In this document: in pieces, positions 9,392 through 15,827 of the stretch | Position numbering within the stretch: the stretch's first letter is position 1 | How the letters are laid out: each line of letters begins with the position of its first letter | Translations under genes and position numbers: made by a program | From: CAKUIA01 sp044433115 | GTDB taxonomy: Bacteria; Verrucomicrobiota; Verrucomicrobiia; Opitutales; Intestinicryptomonadaceae | Reading direction: 5' to 3' | Length of the DNA: 27,297 nucleotides | NCBI GenBank assembly: GCA_044433115.1 | Contig: JAWXTY010000027.1 | Location: 1 to 27,297, forward strand | Notes under the pieces: model-generated | What the model saw: the letters and a program-made list of their open reading frames with translations, nothing else | Told to the model about the DNA's origin: nothing | Database searches by the model: none

Positions 9392-9457
9392 ATTCGCATA
9401 AACGCAAATACCCAAAAAGCCACACAAAATCACTATAGTTTTCTTCAACATCATCAT
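7919..9457 (-). CDS. Secreted sulfatase, CTPSR type, first gene of cluster
   Basis: This 512-aa sulfatase has Cys73 in C-T-P-S-R as the formylglycine site, DD at 32-33, GKWHLGW, NSPHAPI and TADNG. It is probably the parent of the hybrid gene downstream. Its own signal peptide (MMMLKKTIVILCGFLGICVYA) differs from that of the copy. Three consecutive ATG codons open the frame (9457, 9454, 9451) and any of them could be used. It is the promoter-proximal gene of a cluster in which spacers are 38, 38 and 11 nt, consistent with one transcript down to the terminator at 2961-2997. Confidence 0.95.
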   Translation of the reverse strand: MMMLKKTIVILCGFLGICVYANKPNIVIIYTDDMGYGDVSYCNKEAKIQTPAIDSLVASGMTFTDGHSSSGICTPSRFALLTGQHHWRRFHDIVHGFGESVFKPDDFTIAKMLKSKGYNTACVGKWHLGWNWQAMELPTYQDNKSQRAKGKVVTRGAKYFPEDLDWSKKIPMGPTAQGFDYYFGDGTVNFPPYTWIENDKVLFVPTKMVELSLLDTARKEGAGTLVAGPMSEEWGITKVLPSITKKAVEWINTQSADKPFFLYFALNSPHAPIAPNDEYDGKSQAGPYGDFVVESDDMISKVLGALKDKGFYDNTLIIFTADNGSAQFLYDRQKKYGHWSSGPVRGSKRHVIEGGHRVPFIMSWKGHIKAGSVCDDVVSQVDFAATFAEIVGYDLSKEEAQDSYSILPILEGKDYKKPLRYATVQNTEKDGAYALRQGDWIYINQYVGAGKQYIPNGKTLNYGKKTDGLLFNLKEDIEQVNNLYEQHPEMVKEMKALLDEYISGKPTAPHAQ

Positions 9458-9475
9458 TATATTAATTAGACTAAA

Positions 9476-9504
9476 ATCCTATCCCAAAATACCAAGATTG
9501 TCAA
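9476..9504 (-). promoter_or_regulatory. Sigma-70-type promoter of the sulfatase cluster
   Basis: Reading the minus strand, TTGACA (9504-9499, full match) is followed by a 17-nt spacer and TAGGAT (9481-9476, four of six matches). Transcription would start near 9470, leaving a leader of only about 13 nt before the first ATG at 9457. It lies between the regulator gene and the first sulfatase. Confidence 0.55.
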
Positions 9505-9522
9505 CAACGAATAAAGAGCTTT

Positions 9523-10518
9523 TTAAAAAACTTTATTATAGTTTTCATTCAACTTTTTTAAATCCACAAGAAGCTTGTCTCGTATACGCTTAGGCGACAA
9601 AACAGTAATTTCAGAACCCTGTGAACGTATCCAAAAATATAAAGACCAAGTATCCTTTACACTAGCACTAAGCCTCCAAGTATTATCTATATAACTTATC
9701 TTTTGGTCGGCAGAAATTGGCGTCTCTTGCAAATATACAGCAAGGCTCTCAGTTACAATCGCCTTAAATTTAATATCTTTGCAAAGCCCAAACTGCATAG
9801 CATCACTTGCAATATAGGTATCCAAAGAAAACCCCACAGGCACTTCAAGCTTTTCTGCTAAGACTTCTATTTTCCTAATTCTCTGCAATGCAAGAGCTAA
9901 TATCTTTTCATCTACTCCTACTACAGTTGCTATCAAATAAGGTCTCAACCCTAGTTGAACAAAGCCCAAGGGGTTTAATATATTATCTTTTGTGGCTTTT
10001 AAATTGGGGTCATAACTAAGCTTAATTTGCCTATCTTCAAGGAGAGCAAGCTTAACTTTATCTATAATATTTTTTGGCAAAGAGACCTTTTTTAGAGGCA
10101 AACTTTGTGCTATATACCTAAATTTAGTTCTCAATTTCGACACAGATAAAGCTGATAAATTCCTAATTTTCTTATTCGAAAGGCTGAAATTTTGCTTAAT
10201 AGAAGAAAATATAGAATTGGGCAAAATATCCCTTAAAGCATCGTCTGCAAGACTGAGAGAAATTGCCTCGTCGAGCGATATTCCCCCAAATTCTTGAGCC
10301 ATATCCCTTAGCCAATACCACTTGTAAGGCTGCGAATTTTCATCACTAACAAGAGGAAATATCTTTGATAAATCACGCAAGTCCCTCTCTATAGTACGCT
10401 TAGACGACTCAAAACCACAAGCAGAAAGCCTATCATTAAGCTCTCTACTTGTAATAAAATTTGGATATTTAGGTATAATCCTCAATACCTCCCACTGCCT
10501 AGCTATGGATATATTCAT
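9523..10518 (-). CDS. WYL-domain transcriptional regulator
   Basis: This is a DNA-binding regulator with an N-terminal winged helix (about residues 1-60 from the chosen start; the pattern ITSRELNDRL...SSKRTIERDLRDL is typical of the DeoR/HTH_11 type). A WYL-like ligand-sensing domain follows (LSYDPN...NPLGFVQLGLRPYLIA), with a C-terminal extension ending in an IRDKLLVDLKKL helix. The frame is open back to 10566. The first 16 codons of that longer form are hydrophobic and do not belong to the fold, so the ATG at 10518 (MNISIARQWEVL) is preferred. It is co-oriented with the sulfatases and ends about 20 nt from their promoter, so it may regulate them. That is inferred from position only. The WYL ligand is unknown. 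Confidence 0.85.
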   Translation of the reverse strand: MNISIARQWEVLRIIPKYPNFITSRELNDRLSACGFESSKRTIERDLRDLSKIFPLVSDENSQPYKWYWLRDMAQEFGGISLDEAISLSLADDALRDILPNSIFSSIKQNFSLSNKKIRNLSALSVSKLRTKFRYIAQSLPLKKVSLPKNIIDKVKLALLEDRQIKLSYDPNLKATKDNILNPLGFVQLGLRPYLIATVVGVDEKILALALQRIRKIEVLAEKLEVPVGFSLDTYIASDAMQFGLCKDIKFKAIVTESLAVYLQETPISADQKISYIDNTWRLSASVKDTWSLYFWIRSQGSEITVLSPKRIRDKLLVDLKKLNENYNKVF

Positions 10519-10589
10519 ATAGAAACCAAAGTACACTGCGACAAAAATTGACGCAAGAATTTTCATAAAAAAAGATATATAAAATAGAA

Positions 10590-10616
10590 ATAGCGTCTCA
10601 AAAACTGAGACGCTAT
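10590..10616. promoter_or_regulatory. Perfect 11-bp inverted repeat upstream of the WYL gene
   Basis: ATAGCGTCTCA and its exact complement TGAGACGCTAT are separated by AAAAC. On the minus strand the stem is followed by a T-rich run (TTTCTATTTTATATATC), so it could terminate transcripts coming from 11749 or attenuate the regulator gene. It could equally be an operator for the regulator itself. Confidence 0.6.
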
Positions 10617-10708
10617 GAGCATAAAAGGTTTATTAATCCCCCTTTTAGCCAATGCAAATCTGTAGAGGGGACTTAAAAATTTCCGTACTTTTAAGAATTA
10701 TGACGATA

Positions 10709-10869
10709 GGGTGCTTCTGAAAATTAGCAGTTGATTATTTTTGAATTTATTTTTAGGGCGTTTTTCTGTGTTTTTTCGTCAAATAACTCTGTTATTATCC
10801 TTAAAAACGAACAAAAAGAAAACAAAAAGAACGACTGTTTATTTGAAAAACTAATTTTTAGAAGTGCCA
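10709..10869. mobile_element. Diverged inverted copy of the MITE-like element
   Basis: It begins GGGTGCTTCTGAAAATTAG and ends CTAATTTTTAGAAGTGCC, imperfect terminal repeats that resemble those of the element at 133-336. A 29-nt core at 10779-10807 is the exact reverse complement of 195-223, so the two copies lie in opposite orientation. The right end is uncertain: AAAGCCCCCT near 10878-10887 could be the original end, displaced by a small insertion. No target duplication is clear. Confidence 0.65.
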
Positions 10870-10969
10870 GATATTCAAAGCCCCCTCAATACAACAAAGA
10901 ATACCACAGCCCAGCGACAATCTATGACGCAGACTATAGACCTTAAGGGGGAAAATATACATAAAATTA

Positions 10970-10998
10970 TTGACATATATAAGCAATTTTATTTTAAT
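10970..10998 (+). promoter_or_regulatory. Strong sigma-70-type promoter
   Basis: TTGACA (10970-10975) and TTTAAT (10993-10998, five of six matches) are 17 nt apart. Initiation would fall near 11004-11006, on or next to the ATG at 11005, so the transcript could be leaderless. Confidence 0.5.
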
Positions 10999-11004
10999 CA
11001 AGAA

Positions 11005-11349
11005 ATGAAATACTTTAATTGTTTATTTATACTCCTTTTTATTAATAACTTCTGCTTTGGCGAAGTTATAATGAATATATAATGAATAGTCCTATAGACA
11101 AAAGTGGGAAAATTCTCTATGCTCCAATAGAAACAGATGCAAAAAAAAGTTTCTAGCGAAGAATTGGCAAAGGCTGCCTTAGCTGGGAAAAATGCAGTTG
11201 TTGGTGTAGTAAAAGCTCCTCTAAAAAAAGACGATGCAATTAAGATTGCTGAAGCTCACTTAGTGAAAATTTATGGCAAAAAAGTCCTAGAACGTAGAGA
11301 TAGCCAAATTAAAGTAAGGGAAAAGCTATATCCTAAAAAGGCAAAATGA
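11005..11349 (+). pseudogene. Broken secreted NTF2-fold-immunity-like gene
   Basis: Three pieces read as one protein if two small insertions are undone. The first is a signal-peptide-like start (MKYFNCLFILLFINNFCFGEV). The second is MNSPIDKSGKILYAPIETDAKK from 11082. The third runs from about 11145 and contains KKDDAIKIAEAHLVKIYGKKVLERR, a pattern I associate with NTF2-fold immunity proteins. The disruptions are a perfect 11-nt tandem duplication (11067-11088) and one extra A in the A8 run at 11141-11148. Together they add 12 nt, so the last frame matches the first. The repaired product of about 110 aa still stops early for that family. A good promoter precedes it. The family call is tentative; a short intact ORF (11137-11349, 70 codons) remains possible. 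Confidence 0.5.
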
Positions 11350-11749
11350 CATCTAGTGGGGCTTTAGGCACGAAGCGTAGGTATACATAATCGCCCTTTT
11401 CGCAAGCTCCTTCTTCTATTTGCATTAAGTAAATATCTTTATAGTTTTCTTTGCTAAATTTCAATAGAGCAGTTGCTTCTGCCCTTATGTTGCAAGCGTA
11501 AAAGTAATAATAGCCCTCGCCACTGTCCTTATATCTAGTAGTTATCTTAACATAAACAAAGCCATCTTCTATGTCTATAACCTTGCCAAGTTTAGTTATG
11601 ACAGGGTCGTAGTTCGGCTCTTTTTGGGTAGGGGCTACCACGCTTTGCTCTTGGCTAGCCTGAGTTTGAGTAGTACTAATACGCCTAGTTTGCCCAAGAA
11701 CCCCAAGTGCTAAACTTAAGATTAAAATAACTGTAAAGATTTTTTTCAT
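11333..11749 (-). CDS. Small secreted protein of unknown function
   Basis: From the ATG at 11749 this encodes 138 aa. It has a signal peptide (MKKIFTVILILSLALGVLG, cut before or near QTRR), a Thr/Gln/Ser-rich linker, and a compact domain of about 90 residues with alternating hydrophobic and aromatic residues (GKVIDIEDGFVYVKI, GEGYYYFYACNIRA), which suggests a small beta-barrel. I do not recognise the family. The frame is open to 11812, but the extra N-terminal residues would place the signal peptide internally, so the later ATG is preferred. Its 3' end overlaps the convergent broken gene by 17 nt. It lies downstream of the rpoD terminator region on the same strand. Confidence 0.65.
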   Translation of the reverse strand: MKKIFTVILILSLALGVLGQTRRISTTQTQASQEQSVVAPTQKEPNYDPVITKLGKVIDIEDGFVYVKITTRYKDSGEGYYYFYACNIRAEATALLKFSKENYKDIYLMQIEEGACEKGDYVYLRFVPKAPLDVILPF

Positions 11750-11826
11750 ATCGGACATTAAATTGAGTACTAGAGGAGTATTTGGAAATGTTAAACTTAC
11801 AACACAAGACACTTTCGTTTGCCTTC

Positions 11827-11860
11827 AAAAAATTCTCACATCGCAGAGTGAGAATTTTTT
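11827..11860 (-). terminator. Terminator hairpin after rpoD, possibly bidirectional
   Basis: AAAAAATTCTCAC (11827-11839) pairs perfectly with GTGAGAATTTTTT (11848-11860) around an 8-nt loop. Both strands end in T6, so it can stop transcription in either direction. It is about 115 nt beyond the rpoD stop codon. Confidence 0.65.
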
Positions 11861-11987
11861 GCTGGGGCGTAAGATTGCGTCTTAGACGAGTATTTGAGAT
11901 TTTTGTTTGGGGTCGCAGCGTATATTTATACATAAGAGTCCAAAAAAATCTCAAAGCGGAGTATAAGGCGTAATATTACGCCCCAGC
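11861..11987. repeat. Long inverted repeat copying the rpoD 3' end
   Basis: The left arm (11861-11910) and right arm (11940-11987) align as an imperfect inverted repeat of nearly 50 bp. The outer 12 nt are identical (GCTGGGGCGTAA), as is most of TTTGAGATTTTT. The right arm is the last three codons, stop and 3' flank of rpoD. The left arm is an inverted copy of them. A perfect 16-bp palindrome GGCGTAATATTACGCC (11967-11982) spans the stop codon. Confidence 0.8.
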
Positions 11988-13988
11988 CCCTTCTTCTTTT
12001 TCTTGTTTGAACTGATCATACCCAGGTCCAGCAGAATTTACTTCAGCTTCGAAGAAACCGTGAAGTTGTCTAATTCTAGTTGGGTGTCTCATTTTTCTAA
12101 GAGCCTTAGCCTCAATTTGTCTGATACGTTCTCTAGTTACGTTAAATTGCTTACCAACTTCTTCTAGTGTACGAGAATAGCCATCTTGCAAACCAAATCT
12201 CAAAATCAAAACATTACGCTCTCTCTGAGTCAAAGAGTCCAAGACATTAATCATCTTTTCCTTTAGCAAAGAGTACGCTGTCATATCATAAGGGTTTTCA
12301 GCACCTTTATCTTCGATAAAATCGCCAAAGTTAGTGTCGTCTGAGTCGCCTACAGGGCTTTGTAAAGATATAGGTTGTTGAGCCATCTTCATTATAGCTT
12401 GTACACGTTCAACTGGGAATTGCATTTCGTTTGCGACTTCTTCTGCAGTAGGTTCGTGTCCTAATTCTTGCAAAAGTTGCTTTTGAACTTGCATAACCTT
12501 ATTCAAAGTTTCAATCATATGAACAGGTATTCTAATAGTTCTCGCTTGGTCTGCTATAGAACGAGTAATTGCTTGTCTAATCCACCAAGTTGCGTATGTA
12601 GAAAATTTATAACCTCTCTTATACTCAAACTTTTCCACAGCCTTCATCAAGCCCATATTGCCCTCTTGGATTAAATCTAAGAAGTTCAAGCCTCTGTTAG
12701 TATACTTTTTTGCAATAGAAATTACCAAACGCAAATTTGCCTTAACCATCTTAGTCTTAGACCTATGTGCCTCTCTAATAGCAACACGTACCAACTTAAC
12801 TAAGTCTAGCAAGTCGGTCGGACTCATTCTAATTTGGCTTTCAATAGCATTATATCTCGACTGGAATTTATCTAGTTCAGCAACGCTCGCACTCTTGCTT
12901 AGCTTAGCTAAGGCGTTCAATTTATAAGATAAATCTTCAATCTCACGAAGCATTGGAGCTAATCTATCTAAAAATTCCTCAAAAATCTTCAACTTAAAGT
13001 GATACTTCTTATATACATCTTTAAGCTTCAACTCAGTATTTTTAAATTGAGTTAAATTTCTCTTACTATTAGTAGGGTTTTCTGCAGTTTCGTATGTATT
13101 CCAATACTTAGTTAGCTTTTCTTCTAAGGCTTCAGCTTCTTCGATAACCTTAGGTAGCTCTGCAAAGTAAATTTCACGACTTTCAACCTTTTTATCAAGT
13201 ACAATCTTGTCGAAACGTTCTTCTTTTTGAAGTAACTTCTTTGCTAAATCTATTTGAAATTGATTAGTCAATGCTATAGAGAACAAAGCCTTAGTTGCCT
13301 TTTGCTCGGCATGCTCTATTTTTCTTGAAATTTGAACTTCTTCGTCCCTAGAAAGCAAAGGCACTTGCCCCATTTGCTTTAGATACATACGTACAGGGTC
13401 GTCTAAAGAGTCAGTAGCACTTGCCTTAACTTGCTTTTCTTCCTGCTCCTTTTTCCTACGCATAAAAGACTCGATGTGGTCTTTTTCTAAAATTTCTATA
13501 TCCAAAGTTTCAAGGATATTCATTACACTATCAAGCTCTTTAGGGTCGCTTAGCATTTCGGCAAGCGAGTTATTTATGTCTTGTATAGTTAAAAAGCCTT
13601 GCTCTTTAGAGAAGTGAATTAAGGCACGAATTTTGTCGTTTAAAATCTTTTTTCTCTTTAATAGAGATGCTTCAGAAGTTGCTTTTTTTGGCTTTGCTGG
13701 CTTCTTTACGGCAACAACTTCCTCTTCAGCTTCAAATTCTGCATCAAAAGGAGGTTCAAAATCGCTATCCATAAAGCTATCAATGTCATCAATGTCTACT
13801 ACTCTTGACTTTTGAGCGTCCTGCATTTCTACCTTTTCAGCTTTAGGTGCTTTTTTCTTAGTAACAGTCTTTTTAGCCACAGTTTTTTTAGCCACAGTTT
13901 TTTTTGTAGCCTTTACTGCTTTTTTCTCTACCACAGGTGTAGAAGCATTTGCGTCTGTCAATGTATCTGTTTTCTTTTTACTTGCCAT
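11976..13988 (-). CDS. rpoD: Primary sigma factor of RNA polymerase (sigma-70)
   Basis: At 670 aa this is the housekeeping sigma factor. Residues 1-52 are lysine-rich with three KKTV repeats (about 29-43), and an acidic stretch follows at 63-92. A region 1.1-like domain occupies about 110-180. Region 1.2 starts at DDPVRMYLKQMG (196). A non-conserved segment follows. Regions 2.1-2.4 (NLRLVISIAKKY, LDLIQEGNMGLMKAVEKFEY, FSTYATWWIRQAI) bind the core enzyme and the -10 element, region 3 follows, and region 4 (LTQRERNVLILRFGL and the RIRQIEAKALRKMR helix) reads the -35 element. It is the last gene of a TPR-dnaG-rpoD operon, 5 nt after dnaG, a version of the classical macromolecular-synthesis operon. 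No Shine-Dalgarno is visible. The TTGACA boxes in this window fit its conserved region 4. Confidence 0.97.
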   Translation of the reverse strand: MASKKKTDTLTDANASTPVVEKKAVKATKKTVAKKTVAKKTVTKKKAPKAEKVEMQDAQKSRVVDIDDIDSFMDSDFEPPFDAEFEAEEEVVAVKKPAKPKKATSEASLLKRKKILNDKIRALIHFSKEQGFLTIQDINNSLAEMLSDPKELDSVMNILETLDIEILEKDHIESFMRRKKEQEEKQVKASATDSLDDPVRMYLKQMGQVPLLSRDEEVQISRKIEHAEQKATKALFSIALTNQFQIDLAKKLLQKEERFDKIVLDKKVESREIYFAELPKVIEEAEALEEKLTKYWNTYETAENPTNSKRNLTQFKNTELKLKDVYKKYHFKLKIFEEFLDRLAPMLREIEDLSYKLNALAKLSKSASVAELDKFQSRYNAIESQIRMSPTDLLDLVKLVRVAIREAHRSKTKMVKANLRLVISIAKKYTNRGLNFLDLIQEGNMGLMKAVEKFEYKRGYKFSTYATWWIRQAITRSIADQARTIRIPVHMIETLNKVMQVQKQLLQELGHEPTAEEVANEMQFPVERVQAIMKMAQQPISLQSPVGDSDDTNFGDFIEDKGAENPYDMTAYSLLKEKMINVLDSLTQRERNVLILRFGLQDGYSRTLEEVGKQFNVTRERIRQIEAKALRKMRHPTRIRQLHGFFEAEVNSAGPGYDQFKQEKEEGAGA

Positions 13989-13993
13989 ATATT

Positions 13994-15826
13994 TTATTCA
14001 AACTTCCAAGGGTAATTGCCCAAAGATTTTCTCCACTTAGACAATTCCTTGACTAAGCCCATCATTTCTTCATTTGCTATGTTGTTGATTTGCAATTTTT
14101 TATTTATAGTATCTATGTGCTTTTGACAATATTTTTTCCAAATTTTTTCAGCAGAAGCCTTTGCCAAACTAAGAATATCGCCTTTAGCTACATTATCCAT
14201 AGACAAAATTCTATAAATAAAGTTTCTTTCAACATCGTTTTCCAACAATAAATCAAAGTTAGATTGCTTAAAATCTATACCTTCTTGGGCAGCAGAAATA
14301 AATCTAGCAAGCAATTTGCCCGCTAAACTTTCAGTATTTACCCAGTCGCAAGATATTATTTCAGTCAAAATCTTCCCTATTTTATCATTATGTAAGAAAA
14401 GTAATAAAGCATCATATTCTGCATTTGTCAATATAACTTCTTGATTATCTTGATATTTTTTTTGCTCTGGGCTAAAGTCATTTTGTCTATACCTTTGCCT
14501 ATCAGCTAGATACTTAGAAAAGTCCCTGCTTACACTAGAGTAATCTGCCCCAATGCTAGTGGAGGCTACCCTCAAGTAATCATCTTGTAAAACCTTTGAA
14601 GATGAGGAACTTATAATTTCATATATAGAAGAAAGAGCCTCCAATTTCCCCTGCGACGAAGATTGATATAAGTCCCTAAAAAGCTTATCCGAGACAAATT
14701 TTATAGCATTTTCAGCATTTTCAATAATTTGCCTCATTTTTTCAGCTCCAAAATTCACTATCAAAGAGTCAGGGTCTTGCCCCTCTTCCAAGCAAGCGAC
14801 TTGCACATCTAGCTCGCAAGCCAAGCATATAGGTATCAATCTCAAGGCAGCTTTTTGCCCTGCTAAGTCGGAGTCTAGCAACAATACAATCCTTGAAGCG
14901 TAGCGTTTAAGGGTCATTAGCTGAGCTTGCCCTATAGCAGTGCCTTGCCCTGCAACAGTATTTTCAAAGCCATTTAGATACATTCTTATAGCGTCTAGTT
15001 GCCCTTCAACTAAAATAAAGCTCGATTTTGCAGACTCAGCTTGCCTTGCCTTATCTAAATTAAAGAGTGTATTTTTCTTAGAAAATACCACAGTTTCTGG
15101 CGAATTTACATATTTGCCCTGCTCGTAGTCTATATCGTCAGGAGTAAGTGCCGTTTTCCTTGCAGTAAAAGCTATAACTTGGGAGTGTATATTGCAAATA
15201 GCAATCATTAAACGCCCTCTAAATCTTGGATTTAGCCTAGATATATCGCCATTTTGCATCTCTCCAAAAAAGAGTCCACAATTATTTATAGCTTCTTGGC
15301 TGAAGTTGTTTTTAAGCATATTCTTAAAGCGAGACCAATCTATAGGAGCAAAGCCTATACGCATTTTCTTAGCGTCGTCCAAGCTAAAATTTCTCTCTTT
15401 AAGCCAATATTCTCTTATAGCTTCGTTTTCCTCTTTAAGGAAGTTTTCACAGAAAAAGTTGCAAGCAAGTTCATTTATATCAAGTACTTGCTTCTTTAAA
15501 GAACTAGATATAGATTTGCCTTTGCCCTCTTCATATTCCAAAGTTATGCCATATCTGCTTGCAAGGAGTTCCACAGCTTCCGGGAAAGTCATATTCTCTT
15601 TTTTTTGAATAAAAGTGAATATATCCCCACCTTGCGAAGTACTAAAACAATAGAACATTGCCTTATCTGGATTTACAAAAAAAGAAGGCGTTTTCTCTGT
15701 AGTAAAAGGACTTAAACCCTTATAAGAAGCCCCAGAACGCTTTAAAGAGACGTAGTTAGAGACCACAGAATATATATCAACTCTGCTCTTAACTTCATCT
15801 ATACTTTGCTTTGTTATACTTGCCAT
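13994..15826 (-). CDS. dnaG: DNA primase
   Basis: This 610-aa enzyme makes RNA primers at the replication fork and should work with the replicative helicase. The N-terminal CHC2-type zinc domain (about 35-75) is recognisable from YKGLSPF...EKTPSFFV and FYCFSTSQGGD. Three of the four usual zinc ligands are replaced (Ser39, Thr42 and Thr63; only Cys60 remains), so zinc is unlikely to bind in the normal way. The catalytic TOPRIM core is intact: EGQLDAI holds the catalytic Glu and LLLDSDLAG the metal-binding Asp pair. The C-terminal third, from about residue 440, would be the helicase-binding part. It starts 1 nt after the TPR gene stop codon and is followed 5 nt later by rpoD. Confidence 0.96.
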   Translation of the reverse strand: MASITKQSIDEVKSRVDIYSVVSNYVSLKRSGASYKGLSPFTTEKTPSFFVNPDKAMFYCFSTSQGGDIFTFIQKKENMTFPEAVELLASRYGITLEYEEGKGKSISSSLKKQVLDINELACNFFCENFLKEENEAIREYWLKERNFSLDDAKKMRIGFAPIDWSRFKNMLKNNFSQEAINNCGLFFGEMQNGDISRLNPRFRGRLMIAICNIHSQVIAFTARKTALTPDDIDYEQGKYVNSPETVVFSKKNTLFNLDKARQAESAKSSFILVEGQLDAIRMYLNGFENTVAGQGTAIGQAQLMTLKRYASRIVLLLDSDLAGQKAALRLIPICLACELDVQVACLEEGQDPDSLIVNFGAEKMRQIIENAENAIKFVSDKLFRDLYQSSSQGKLEALSSIYEIISSSSSKVLQDDYLRVASTSIGADYSSVSRDFSKYLADRQRYRQNDFSPEQKKYQDNQEVILTNAEYDALLLFLHNDKIGKILTEIISCDWVNTESLAGKLLARFISAAQEGIDFKQSNFDLLLENDVERNFIYRILSMDNVAKGDILSLAKASAEKIWKKYCQKHIDTINKKLQINNIANEEMMGLVKELSKWRKSLGNYPWKFE

Positions 15827-15827
15827 A

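Larger units (their letters stand above)
10567..11004. other. Intergenic region with a MITE relic, no gene seen
   Basis: This stretch holds the inverted repeat, the diverged MITE copy and the promoter listed separately. Two frames of about 70 codons run through it, but they have unlikely composition, overlap the MITE and show no recognisable domain. Confidence 0.6.

Noticed and set aside
9511..9537. Terminator hairpin at the end of the WYL gene
   Set aside because: The AATAAAG/CTTTATT stem is weak, contains the stop codon and is partly A/T slippage sequence. Support is too thin to list it.
10731..11082. Two plus-strand frames of about 70 codons
   Set aside because: They run through the MITE relic and A/T-rich spacer and have no domain. 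Only the last 25 codons of the second, from 11005, look like a signal peptide and are used in the broken gene.
11782..11973. 63-codon plus-strand ORF and an overlapping minus-strand ORF downstream of rpoD
   Set aside because: Both lie in the inverted-repeat and terminator region and have Arg/Phe-rich composition without any domain.
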